From Candidatus Aminicenantes bacterium UBA1061 (lineage in GTDB: Bacteria > Acidobacteriota > Aminicenantia > Aminicenantales > Saccharicenantaceae): a stretch of 10,404 nucleotides of DNA. How positions within the stretch are numbered: position 1 is the stretch's first letter; each line of letters opens with the position of its first letter. Shown piece after piece: positions 1 through 6,630 of the stretch. Where the stretch lies: NCBI GenBank assembly GCA_002316315.1, contig DCDG01000017.1:1-10404 (forward strand), written 5' to 3'. A program made the position numbers and the translations under genes. The notes under the pieces are model-generated. The model saw only the letters and a list, made by a program, of their open reading frames with translations. It was not told where the DNA came from and made no database searches.

Positions 1-176
1 CGGTTGATGAAAATTCTAAAAAGCTCTTCACGCAGTTACTTTTTTCTTATAAGCTCAACCCGCGGACAGTTTTATTCCTGGGCTATAGCGATAATTATTC
101 TGGCTATAGCGGAGTCTCTCTAACTCAGTCCGACCGGACTTTCTTCCTCAAGCTCGGCTACGCCTGGAACCTATGA
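1..176 (+). CDS. C-terminus of an outer-membrane beta-barrel protein, probably DUF5916 (CBM9-like) family; 5' end outside window
   Basis: An open frame enters from the left edge (first complete codon at 3) and ends at TGA 174-176, giving the last 57 residues. They show alternating hydrophobic/polar beta-strand character (LFTQLLFSYKLNPRTVLFLG, then a Tyr/Ser-rich turn and DRTFFLKLGYAWNL). The aromatic-rich final strand is typical of an outer-membrane barrel. The pattern 'LFTQ-LLFSYKLNP-TVLFLGYSD' and 'DRTFFLKLGYAW' resembles, from memory, the end of DUF5916 proteins, which pair an N-terminal carbohydrate-binding-9-like domain with a C-terminal barrel. The family call is recognition from a short fragment; another barrel family, such as a TonB-dependent receptor, is possible. 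There is no clear terminator after the stop, and the next gene has its own promoter 138 bases downstream. Confidence 0.6.
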   Translation, partial: VDENSKKLFTQLLFSYKLNPRTVLFLGYSDNYSGYSGVSLTQSDRTFFLKLGYAWNL

Positions 177-222
177 AAAAGGGCACAATAACAAAATATT
201 AAATTAAAAAATAGTCCGAAGC

Positions 223-264
223 ATTCAAATTAATGAATCCAAATATTTGAACAAATAGCTATTT
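223..264. promoter_or_regulatory. Cluster of AT-rich dyads, possible enhancer-binding-protein sites upstream of the sigma-54 promoter
   Basis: Three overlapping or adjacent inverted repeats lie 75-120 bases upstream of the expected transcription start. TTCAAAT (224-230) and ATTTGAA (245-251) form a 7-bp dyad with half-sites 21 bases apart, or two helical turns. CAAATATTTG (240-249) and AAATAGCTATTT (253-264) are perfect palindromes. Sigma-54 promoters need an activator bound at about this distance, so the position fits. The region is very AT-rich, however, so chance palindromes are likely. Treat as a candidate only. Confidence 0.25.
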
Positions 265-313
265 TATAGTTATTTGAGTTTCCTTTTAGCCTGTTAACCA
301 TCAGAAAATTTCC

Positions 314-330
314 TGGCACGATTTTTGCTA
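314..330 (+). promoter_or_regulatory. Sigma-54 (RpoN) -24/-12 promoter of the TonB-dependent receptor gene
   Basis: TGGCACGATTTTTGCTA matches the sigma-54 consensus TGGCACG-N4-TTGCW at every defined position. The invariant GG (315-316) and GC (327-328) are separated by exactly 10 bases, the required spacing. The start of transcription would fall near 340, leaving a 5' UTR of about 30 bases that contains the Shine-Dalgarno of the gene at 370. Such promoters depend absolutely on an AAA+ enhancer-binding protein, which is not encoded in this window. Confidence 0.8.
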
Positions 331-334
331 TAAT

Positions 335-361
335 AAATTCAGAAGGGAAAAATTCAGAAGG
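335..361 (+). repeat. 12-bp direct repeat that duplicates the ribosome-binding-site region
   Basis: AAATTCAGAAGG occurs at 335-346 and again at 350-361, a 15-base period. The second copy forms the functional Shine-Dalgarno (AGAAGGAGG, 356-364, five bases before ATG 370). The first copy carries a weaker GAAGGG. It looks like a small local duplication in the 5' UTR. Confidence 0.7.
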
Positions 362-369
362 AGGCATTT

Positions 370-3216
370 ATGAAAAAGGGAGTTTTTTTATGTCTTGTTG
401 TGCTTTTACTCGTCTCGATTGGATTGGCCCAGACCGGACAGGTAGGGACTATTATGGGCACAGTCTACGACGAGAACAAAATTCCTCTTCCCGGTGTGAC
501 TGTTACTATTTCATCACCTGCTCTGGTTATGGGACAGATGCACAGAGTGACCAGCGCTAACGGTAATTATCGTTTTCCGTCTATTCCACCAGGCGAATAT
601 GAAGTCAAATTTGAGCTACAGGGCTTCAGGACTGTGGTGAGAAAGGGAATTATTGTTTCAGCTGCTGCCACCACTACGCTTGACGTAACTATGCCCATTG
701 CTACGATAGAGGAAGAAGTGGTAGTTGAAGGAATTTCCCCAACCATTGATAGGGTAAAGACTACTAAGACGGCCAAAATTGATGCAAACTTTATTCTCTC
801 TATTCCGGCTACCAGAACACTGGGAACATTCTTTAACATGACTCCAGGAGTTACCGGTGATACAGCTCATGGAAGTAGTGTTAGAGACAATACTTATAAT
901 ATTGATGGAGTTAATACTGCTGATCCAGTGGTAGGCACAGAAAGTATCTTCTTTAGTGTTGATACGGTAGAAGAAATCTCTGTTCAAACTGGAGGTCTGT
1001 CGGCAGAATATGGCCAGGTTCAAGGTGCAGTTATTGATGTGGTCAGCAAATCCGGTGGTAATGAATTTCATGGTGCGGCCAATTTTTATTATAAGGGCGA
1101 AGGCTTTCAGTCTAACAATACGCGTGGCACCCCTCTGGAAGGAATGAAGAGTGGTTTTAAATATGAGATGGAGCCTGGAATAAACTTTGGTGGACCGATT
1201 ATCAAGGACAAACTCTGGTTTTTCTTGAATGGCAGTTTCTGGAAGCAAGAATCTATCGTCTCTGGTTATCCTTATGATAAACCTGGAAATGAAGTCGGTG
1301 TTGATCAGCTCAGGCCATATCCTTATATTAAATTAACTTTCCAGCCGAACCAGGATAATAAGTTGATTCTCTCCTATCGGTACTCTGATATCAGAAGACA
1401 TCATCGTGGTGCTTCCAAATACATGACAGAAGACACTACCTTGGAACAAAAAACAGCCACTCATGTTGTTAACCTGCAATACACCAGATTTTTTGGCTCT
1501 AACTTCTTTATGAATATTAAGGGATTTGCCTATCTCAGTCAATTTGATCTCTTAGCCAAAAATGAGAAACCTATGTATTATGAGTATACAGATCTTCGTC
1601 GTAGCGGAAGTTATGGCTATGATGACCTCAATCCACGCGACCGATATTCAATTGCAGCTGATGGCACTTTATTCTTAGAGAATGTCCTTGGCAACCACGA
1701 GATTAAAGTTGGCGCTGAATATATGGAAGGTGTCGGAGGCCGGACATTAAGATTTAATGATCATCCTGGAAATCCATTCAAAAATGACGGTTTCAAGCTT
1801 TATTTTATCGAGACTTATCTGGGTGAGCCGTTTTACGGCGAGTGGTACGCTCCTTATGATGTGGAAGAAAGAAGCCGGAATTTTGCAGCCTTTTTTCAGG
1901 ATGCCTGGGCTGTCAATAAAAGACTCACCTTCAACCTGGGCCTTAGATTTGAAAGTATGAAAGGAATCTATCCACCTCAGATGGAAGACGAGGGCTTAAA
2001 AACGTTGCCGCTGCCAGAGCCCTATAATATCAGTTATAACAGGGCAGTTACCAAAACTACCACCCCTTACACCTGGAATACTCTTTCCCCTCGGCTCGGT
2101 CTTATTTTTGATTTGACTGGAGACGGCAAAACTACTTTCAAGTCAAGCTTTTCCAGATATTACATAGCCAACCTGACCCAGTGGGTTACCCGGGGTAATC
2201 CTAACGGATTTGTTGGTTTCTGGGGTTATGCGATATATAATGAGGCAGATAATACTTTCGAATTTGATGAGCTGTTAGGCTACGAACTGGCTGGCCCGGA
2301 ATATGTCCCCAAATATGGCTATAAAGATTACAAATTCAAGACACCTTATACGGATGAACTGGTTGTTGGTATTGAAAGAGAACTTTTCAAAAATACCGCT
2401 TTTGGAGTTCGCTATATCAGGAAATGGTCAAGAAATAATATCGAAGATGCTGATGCCACCTACCTGAATCTGGACAAGCTTCTTTCTACTGGTCAGTATG
2501 AGTGGTTACATTATGAGGCTCTAACTGTAACAGACCCATATGATGGCTCCGCGCAGACATTCTATAATAGGACCGAGCTTCTTACTTCAGACTATTATAT
2601 GATAAATCCTCCTGATGCCAACCGAGACTATGATGGGGTTGAGGTTACTCTCGATAAAAGATATGCTAATAACTGGCAGCTTCATGTCTCTTACGTCTGG
2701 CAGAAATCAAGGGGCTTGATTGCAACTGATTTTGATAGCAGTTGGAGTGGAACCGGCTTATACGATAGCCCTAACAATCATACCAACGCTCTAGGTAGAT
2801 TTCCTGATGAGAGAAGGAATCAGTTGAAAATTCAGGGAACGATTAAGTTGCCCTGGGATGTAAGTATTGGCGGATACATGAGATTCATGTCAGGCCGGAG
2901 ATATGCCAGAGCAATAAGAAGCAGAGACATTCTGGGAGCTGATAACGATTTGGATCAGGGCATGGTAACAATTTATGCAGAACCAAGTGGCTCCAGGGGA
3001 CTTCCGGAAGTAGCTATACTGGATCTACGTATTGAAAAGTGGTTCAAAATATCCAGGACTTCCTTTGGTATCTTTGCGGATTTCTTCAATGTCTTTAACG
3101 ACAGCAAAGCCACCAGTGTTTACACCATTTCTAGCAATCCCAGCATTAAGTTTGGGACAATGCAGAGTATTATGGATCCCAGAATTTTGCAACTCGGTTG
3201 TCGCTTTATATGGTAA
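370..3216 (+). CDS. TonB-dependent receptor, Oar-like, with N-terminal carboxypeptidase-regulatory-like domain
   Basis: This is a 948-residue outer-membrane receptor expected to import a large substrate (oligosaccharide, peptide or siderophore-type compound) using TonB energy; the substrate cannot be read from the sequence. Residues 1-20 are a signal peptide (MKKG, then a Leu/Val-rich core, cleavage near A20-Q21). Residues about 26-110 are a CarboxypepD_reg beta-sandwich (GTVYDENKIPLPGVTVTISS, then T-S-ANGNYRFPSIPPGEYEV). A TonB-box-like EEEVVVEG lies at 114-121 and the plug spans about 120-235, with the NIDGVNTADP, EEISVQTGGLSAEYGQ and VIDVVSKSGGNEFHG signatures. The rest is barrel, ending in LGCRFIW with the terminal aromatic. 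Length and layout match Oar/OmpA-like receptors common in Acidobacteriota and Myxococcota. The start is supported by AGAAGGAGG five bases upstream. A sigma-54 promoter lies just upstream and an intrinsic terminator follows, so it is probably monocistronic. It shows no damage. Confidence 0.93.
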   Translation: MKKGVFLCLVVLLLVSIGLAQTGQVGTIMGTVYDENKIPLPGVTVTISSPALVMGQMHRVTSANGNYRFPSIPPGEYEVKFELQGFRTVVRKGIIVSAAATTTLDVTMPIATIEEEVVVEGISPTIDRVKTTKTAKIDANFILSIPATRTLGTFFNMTPGVTGDTAHGSSVRDNTYNIDGVNTADPVVGTESIFFSVDTVEEISVQTGGLSAEYGQVQGAVIDVVSKSGGNEFHGAANFYYKGEGFQSNNTRGTPLEGMKSGFKYEMEPGINFGGPIIKDKLWFFLNGSFWKQESIVSGYPYDKPGNEVGVDQLRPYPYIKLTFQPNQDNKLILSYRYSDIRRHHRGASKYMTEDTTLEQKTATHVVNLQYTRFFGSNFFMNIKGFAYLSQFDLLAKNEKPMYYEYTDLRRSGSYGYDDLNPRDRYSIAADGTLFLENVLGNHEIKVGAEYMEGVGGRTLRFNDHPGNPFKNDGFKLYFIETYLGEPFYGEWYAPYDVEERSRNFAAFFQDAWAVNKRLTFNLGLRFESMKGIYPPQMEDEGLKTLPLPEPYNISYNRAVTKTTTPYTWNTLSPRLGLIFDLTGDGKTTFKSSFSRYYIANLTQWVTRGNPNGFVGFWGYAIYNEADNTFEFDELLGYELAGPEYVPKYGYKDYKFKTPYTDELVVGIERELFKNTAFGVRYIRKWSRNNIEDADATYLNLDKLLSTGQYEWLHYEALTVTDPYDGSAQTFYNRTELLTSDYYMINPPDANRDYDGVEVTLDKRYANNWQLHVSYVWQKSRGLIATDFDSSWSGTGLYDSPNNHTNALGRFPDERRNQLKIQGTIKLPWDVSIGGYMRFMSGRRYARAIRSRDILGADNDLDQGMVTIYAEPSGSRGLPEVAILDLRIEKWFKISRTSFGIFADFFNVFNDSKATSVYTISSNPSIKFGTMQSIMDPRILQLGCRFIW

Positions 3217-3235
3217 AGCTTAAAGCTTGAGAAAG

Positions 3236-3272
3236 AAGGGGAGGCGGTTCGATGCCTCCCCTTTTAATTTTT
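3236..3272 (+). terminator. Intrinsic terminator of the TonB-dependent receptor gene
   Basis: A perfect 10-bp stem (AAGGGGAGGC 3236-3245 with GCCTCCCCTT 3254-3263) encloses an 8-base loop. It is followed by the T-rich TTTTAATTTTT (3262-3272). It begins 20 bases after the receptor stop codon and ends 24 bases before the next gene, so it separates the two transcriptionally unless there is read-through. Confidence 0.9.
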
Positions 3273-3295
3273 AAGTGTGGAGTCAGGACCCAGCC

Positions 3296-4150
3296 ATGAG
3301 GAAACTTCGGCGTGCCTTATCAATGACCTTGCTCTTATGTCTTTTATTTTCGCCGCTTTTCTCCGGGAGCAAGTCCAAAAATATAATGCTTCTTTTTGAT
3401 ATTAAATATTATAGTCACGAGATAGATAATACTGTTGACCTTTTTTTCAAAAAGATGATAAGTCCGGGTGATCAGCTCATAATTATGACTCCTGCCCGTA
3501 AAATGTTAAGCTACTCCAGTAAAACCATTGCTGAATCACCACAAAAAGTAAATCGGGAGATTAAAGACACTCTTAAAAAACATACGTCCGTTACCAGTTC
3601 TGATTACACAACTATCTATAATCAAATGTTGACCATTGTAAATGATATAAGCTATGGTACAGGCCTTGAAGATGCTAAAAATTTGATAGCTGCCTATGAG
3701 AACAACCGAAGAGAGCTAAGAAATACCAGAAGAATTAACCAGGACTTGCTTCTGCAACTTTCTGATATATTTAAGAGATCCAGGGAAATTACCGGTGATA
3801 CTGATAATCGAATTTATCTTTTCTTCCAAAGAGAAATCAGGCCAATTCCGGATAAAGAGACCATGAACAGAATGAGAGAGGCGACTGAATTAGCCTTTGA
3901 TGCCACCAGGGTATTTCTGGAAGAAAAGCTTGAACCGGATTTTAATACAGATGTGATAACTGAAGAATTTAAGAACGCCGGGGTGACTTTTAATTTTGTC
4001 TATATCAATCTTAAAGAATCGCTAACGCAAAGATATCAGCTGGTTGATAACTCTGGAGATTTTTACAGTGCCATGTCGGTGATTGCCCAGAAGACAGGGG
4101 GGAAAACCGTTACTACCAATCAGCCCGGTACCATCTTTGAAGATAAGTAA
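3296..4150 (+). CDS. Secreted VWA-like protein with degenerate metal site, function unknown
   Basis: The 284-residue product has a basic n-region and hydrophobic core (MRKLRRALSMTLLLCLLFSP) that forms a signal peptide or anchor, so it acts in the periplasm or envelope. The rest resembles the von Willebrand A fold. A first strand NIMLLFDIKYYS (29-40) sits where the MIDAS motif DxSxS belongs, followed by GDQLIIMTP (58-66), IYLFFQREIRPIP (173-185), VTFNFVYINL (230-239) and IAQKTGGKTV (263-272), the usual late VWA helix-turn. The MIDAS keeps Asp35, but its serines are replaced (Lys37, Tyr39), so metal-dependent adhesion is unlikely. Acidobacterial VWFA-related proteins usually continue with a YYLLxY-type strand; this one stops soon after the TGG turn and may be shortened. 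I chose ATG 3296, with AGGA seven bases upstream, over an in-frame GTG at 3275 that lacks a Shine-Dalgarno and would add seven polar residues. No separate promoter is visible. Confidence 0.7.
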   Translation: MRKLRRALSMTLLLCLLFSPLFSGSKSKNIMLLFDIKYYSHEIDNTVDLFFKKMISPGDQLIIMTPARKMLSYSSKTIAESPQKVNREIKDTLKKHTSVTSSDYTTIYNQMLTIVNDISYGTGLEDAKNLIAAYENNRRELRNTRRINQDLLLQLSDIFKRSREITGDTDNRIYLFFQREIRPIPDKETMNRMREATELAFDATRVFLEEKLEPDFNTDVITEEFKNAGVTFNFVYINLKESLTQRYQLVDNSGDFYSAMSVIAQKTGGKTVTTNQPGTIFEDK

Positions 4151-4157
4151 TAGCGGT

Positions 4158-5129
4158 TTATTTTTTTCCAAGTTGCTTGATAATTTCTTTAATCAAATTG
4201 ACCTGAGGATCATCTGGCGGGCTTAATTCCACAAACTTCTGGAAATAGGTAAGAGCTGCATCTGTTTCGCCCTTATTCAGATAGCAGTAACCGAGTTTAA
4301 GGTAAGAATTCGGCCAGGCAGGATTTGTTTTGATAGCCAGATTATAATAATTAATGGCCTCATCAGTTTTGCCAGAATTGAAAAGTATTTCGGCTACGTT
4401 ATAGGCGAGGGCATAATCTGAAGGGTCAATAGCGATTGATTTTTCAAAGTATTCTTTTGCTTCTTCCAGTTTACCCTGGTCCAGGTAAAGTTCGCCCAGG
4501 CTGGCATAAAGTGAAGCAGCAACTACACTCCCCTTCAGATCCGTCTCTTCTTCATTCAGCTTATTTAAGACGAATTCAAATTCTTGAATAGCTTTATCAT
4601 ATTCTCTCAATTTAACATAGCAATTTCCCACGTTGATTCTGACGGAATATAAATCAGGCTGAAGTTCAATAAATTTATTAAACATCGCTAAGGCTTTTTC
4701 ATAATCTCCTGCCTCATAAAGGTCATTTGCCTTCTGGTAGACTACCTGAGCGTCACTTTGATCAATGCCTTCAATGCTGGCTCTTTCTAACAACCTGATT
4801 TCCTGATCAGGGTTTCTTATGGAACTGATCTCAAGATGGGGGATTATCGTTGGGTCATAACCCTCCTTACTGACTGTTATTTTCACCACTGTTTTCCCCA
4901 GACCGAGGAAAGAAAAGACACCATTTTTGTCCGTGGTAGTTGTCATGGACAGGTTGTGAACTAATGATTCGAGCGTAACTGTAGCTCCTTCAATCGGGTT
5001 TCCGTCTTTGTCCAGCACCACACCTCTAAGTCTGGCCTGGCCCCTTCCTTCCTGGGCAGATAGAAAAGATGAAGAAAACAGCAAGAAGAAAAATAAGAAC
5101 AAGGCCGTTAATTGCCTAATATTTTTCAC
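4158..5129 (-). CDS. Exported TPR protein with N-terminal carboxypeptidase-regulatory-like domain
   Basis: The product is about 323 residues. A basic N-terminus and a Leu/Phe-rich core ending in SSSFLSAQ form a signal peptide. A CarboxypepD_reg beta-sandwich follows (RGVVLDKDGNPIEGATVTLE, then TTTDKNGVFSFLGLGKTVVKI and KEGYDPTI). About five tetratricopeptide repeats fill the C-terminal 190 residues (for example LYEAGDYEKALAMFNKFIEL, LYLDQGKLEEAKEYFEKSIA, LNKGETDAALTYFQKFVELS). TPRs scaffold protein-protein contacts, so a periplasmic or envelope adaptor role is likely; the partner is unknown. Start: GTG at 5129 has GGAGGG five bases upstream. An in-frame TTG at 5147 would add MKWRDR and lies upstream of that Shine-Dalgarno, so GTG is preferred. 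The gene lies downstream of a truncated paralogue and converges on the VWA-like gene with a 7-base gap and no terminator visible between them. Confidence 0.85.
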   Translation of the reverse strand: MKNIRQLTALFLFFFLLFSSSFLSAQEGRGQARLRGVVLDKDGNPIEGATVTLESLVHNLSMTTTTDKNGVFSFLGLGKTVVKITVSKEGYDPTIIPHLEISSIRNPDQEIRLLERASIEGIDQSDAQVVYQKANDLYEAGDYEKALAMFNKFIELQPDLYSVRINVGNCYVKLREYDKAIQEFEFVLNKLNEEETDLKGSVVAASLYASLGELYLDQGKLEEAKEYFEKSIAIDPSDYALAYNVAEILFNSGKTDEAINYYNLAIKTNPAWPNSYLKLGYCYLNKGETDAALTYFQKFVELSPPDDPQVNLIKEIIKQLGKK

Positions 5130-5413
5130 TCGATCCCTCCATTTCAACTAATATTTGAAGCCGTTTTTCAATGATAATATATTGCGGAACTCCCTCTGTT
5201 GTTTTTAAACAGGTTTCTTCTTGATTTAAAATTCATATTCACAATTATTTTACCATAGAGGAAGGCCCAACGGCCATTTTTGTCAGCGGTAGTCATCATA
5301 GATAATTTATGAATTAATGATTCGAGTTCTATCCTGACACCTTCAATTGGCTGCCCATCCTTGTCCAGGACGAGGCCTATCAGTCTGCTCTGATCGTGGC
5401 CTTCCCGGGCTGA
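4905..5413 (-). repeat. Diverged tandem duplication of a CarboxypepD_reg coding segment
   Basis: The 156-base segments 5258-5413 and 4905-5060 encode 52 residues each that align without gaps, 34 of 52 identical by hand count (about 65%). Both contain VLDKDG-PIEG, LES, DKNG and a final FL. DNA similarity is visible as well (TTATGAATTAATGATTCGAG against TTGTGAACTAATGATTCGAG on the plus strand). The upstream copy loses similarity just after this segment, and the downstream copy continues into TPRs. Confidence 0.75.
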
Positions 5414-5497
5414 AAGCGGGTAGGATAAAAACATTAGCCATAGAAATATAAATAAAAGAAAAGCGACAGTTGGCCTCTTTTTCATCGTTAAAGCCAT
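5168..5497 (-). CDS. Truncated paralogue of the downstream CarboxypepD_reg-TPR gene (possible pseudogene)
   Basis: This 109-residue ORF has its own signal peptide (MKKRPTVAFLLFIFLWLMFL, then SYPLSA) and one CarboxypepD_reg domain (LIGLVLDKDGQPIEG, then LESLIHKLSMMTTADKNGRWAFL). Its residues 29-80 are about 65% identical to the next gene downstream. After FL80, about two residues of the neighbour's sequence are missing, similarity fades, and a basic low-quality tail (SRRNLFKNNRGSSAIYYH) runs to a stop. No TPR part remains. Expression signals look intact: a GGAGG Shine-Dalgarno at 5500-5504 and a promoter-like extended -10 upstream. ATG 5497 lies only two bases after GGAGG; the in-frame ATG 5485 lies 14 bases after it, so the start is uncertain. 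In the mRNA, AAAGCC and GGCTTT (5505-5510 and 5490-5495) could pair, placing GGAGG and AT of the ATG in the loop. It is either a decayed copy or a retained small exported domain. Confidence 0.6.
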   Translation of the reverse strand: MALTMKKRPTVAFLLFIFLWLMFLSYPLSAREGHDQSRLIGLVLDKDGQPIEGVRIELESLIHKLSMMTTADKNGRWAFLYGKIIVNMNFKSRRNLFKNNRGSSAIYYH

Positions 5498-5760
5498 GGC
5501 CTCCGGCTTTTGCTTTTAGACTGCCTTTTTGCTCTACTTATCTTATTTTAACACAATTAGCACTGAGTACAAACTGCCTGTTTCTCTGTTTCCTACCCGT
5601 TCTGAGGCCATGGCCAGTCGTCACGCTTTTCCATAACGGCCATATTCATTGCTAACATTTTTCTGTTATTAATTTTTGGTTGGAGTCACAACTATAAATG
5701 ACAAATCCGTTTTCTTTGCTCCTGCAGATGAGCGATTTCCATGTGAACGGGTCAAGAGGA
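5498..5760. other. Non-coding spacer between the YjdF-like gene and the paralogue pair
   Basis: This 263-base stretch carries no convincing gene on either strand. It holds the Shine-Dalgarno and putative promoter of the downstream pair near its left end. It also has a perfect palindrome GGCCATGGCC at 5606-5615 and AT-rich sequence around 5650-5700. I saw no hairpin plus T-run that would terminate the YjdF-like gene. Confidence 0.6.
5545..5572 (-). promoter_or_regulatory. Likely sigma-70 promoter (extended -10) for the truncated paralogue and TPR gene
   Basis: Reading the minus strand, TTGTAC (5572-5567), a 16-base spacer and TAAAAT (5550-5545) are preceded directly by TGT, an extended -10 TGn element. 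Transcription would start near 5538, about 40 bases before ATG 5497. The -35 is weak, so the call rests on the extended -10 and its position. Confidence 0.45.
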
Positions 5761-6483
5761 TTACTGTGTTTTCTTTTTCTGGGTAACGGGAAAAAGCTCC
5801 GGATTTTCTTCAATGAACAGATCTTTCATTTTCCAGAAAGTGCTATCTTTGGGGAGCTTTTTCTTGCTATAAGTGTAACCGATAACTGATACAACCAGAG
5901 CACCGGCAGTATCCAGGATAAGGTCTCGCATAGTATCAAGAAGTCCTAATCTTGTATTAAAATAGCCGTAGGCCTGCTCCAGATTTCTGGCTCCCTGCAT
6001 ATCAGAACCAGTGATATTATCAACCAGAAACTCAAAAATTTCCCAGATAACACCCGCCGTCACAGCAAAGCAGAAGGCAAAGAGAGCGATGAAAAAGGGG
6101 CTTAATTTAAGATGGATATTTCTGTCTTTGTTCAGAGTATATATCAGAAGAAATCCGAGGTAGCCCAGAAGAAAAGCAGAGGTCGTATGCAGCATGCTAT
6201 CCCACCACCAGAAGTGGTGAAAATACTGGCGCACCTCTCCCAGATACATAGAGGCGAAGATAAACAGAAGAATTATCATCTGCATAGGAGCAGGGATGAC
6301 CACCCTGGTTCGTTTGGATAAGATGGTCGGTAACAAAAATAACAGGAGGGTGACAACGGCACTCAGAAATATTTCCCATTGAGCATTTATAAAATTATAG
6401 ACTATGGCTCCAGCGTCCAGAATTATAAACGAATATCTCATTACCGGTTCAATTCTTTCTGCAGACCATTTATGTTTTGTCAT
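5761..6483 (-). CDS. Multi-pass inner-membrane protein, YjdF/DUF2238-like, function unknown
   Basis: The 240-residue product has about six hydrophobic segments (roughly residues 17-32, 37-53, 65-82, 98-116, 129-150, 188-204). Charged residues recur inside or next to membrane segments: HHFWWWDSMLHTTSAFLLGY (89-108), GVIWEIFEFLVD (144-155) and LLDTMRDLILDTAGAL (181-196). This layout, with an Asp/His after the third helix, WExFE, and D-x3-D-x3-D near the last helix, resembles DUF2238 (E. coli YjdF-like) proteins; the assignment is by pattern memory. The C-terminal 35 residues are charged and cytoplasmic-looking. AAAGGAG lies seven bases before ATG 6483, and the start codon overlaps the stop of a short upstream ORF. 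It follows the winged-helix gene in the same orientation with a 147-base gap, so it may belong to that operon. No catalytic role can be stated. Confidence 0.7.
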   Translation of the reverse strand: MTKHKWSAERIEPVMRYSFIILDAGAIVYNFINAQWEIFLSAVVTLLLFLLPTILSKRTRVVIPAPMQMIILLFIFASMYLGEVRQYFHHFWWWDSMLHTTSAFLLGYLGFLLIYTLNKDRNIHLKLSPFFIALFAFCFAVTAGVIWEIFEFLVDNITGSDMQGARNLEQAYGYFNTRLGLLDTMRDLILDTAGALVVSVIGYTYSKKKLPKDSTFWKMKDLFIEENPELFPVTQKKKTQ

Positions 6484-6545
6484 GAATGAACTCCTTTGCT
6501 CTCTGAAGTACTGTTCTCTTTGTGGCCATAAAAAGGGAAGAGCAT
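6480..6545 (-). CDS. 21-codon upstream ORF, possible leader peptide coupled to the YjdF-like gene
   Basis: ATG at 6545 has a near-perfect Shine-Dalgarno (AGAGGAGGG, five bases upstream), stronger than that of the gene it precedes. The ORF encodes MLFPFYGHKENSTSESKGVH plus a final Ser and ends in TGA at 6482-6480. That TGA overlaps the next start codon as ATGA, the classic four-base coupling arrangement. The peptide has no signal sequence, no run of a single regulatory amino acid and no recognised arrest motif. It may act only to deliver ribosomes to the downstream start. It is short enough to have arisen by chance, but ribosome site plus overlap together make it credible. Confidence 0.4.
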   Translation of the reverse strand: MLFPFYGHKENSTSESKGVHS

Positions 6546-6588
6546 AATTACCCTCCTCTATTTTCTGCCAGTCTCAATTTTATCTGAA

Positions 6589-6605
6589 ATCCTTACGCCA
6601 AGGAT
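6589..6605. other. Small perfect hairpin in the spacer upstream of the YjdF-like gene
   Basis: ATCCTT (6589-6594) and AAGGAT (6600-6605) form a 6-bp stem with a 5-base loop, lying 25 bases beyond the winged-helix stop. On the minus strand no T-run follows, so it is not a canonical terminator for that gene. It could be a processing site or weak attenuator. Confidence 0.3.
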
Positions 6606-6630
6606 AGTTTTTATAATGAAAACGGAACAA

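Noticed and set aside
658..1248. 196-codon open frame on the minus strand opposite the first TonB receptor
   Set aside because: It lies wholly within a clear receptor gene, has no ribosome site or family pattern, and its Ser/Asn/Ile-rich translation is typical of an antisense frame.
4133..4157. Terminator between the convergent VWA-like and TPR genes
   Set aside because: ATCTTTGAAGAT is palindromic but has only a 2-base centre, lies within the coding end, and is not a stable hairpin with a T-run in either direction.
5606..5615. GGCCATGGCC palindrome as an operator
   Set aside because: A single 10-base palindrome with no promoter at the right distance and no second copy in a regulatory position; chance is adequate.
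5470..5655. 61-codon plus-strand frame in the spacer
   Set aside because: No ribosome site, no domain, and it overlaps the start region of the truncated paralogue on the other strand.
5698..5889. 63-codon plus-strand frame across the end of the YjdF-like gene
   Set aside because: It is mostly antisense to a well-supported membrane-protein gene and has no Shine-Dalgarno.
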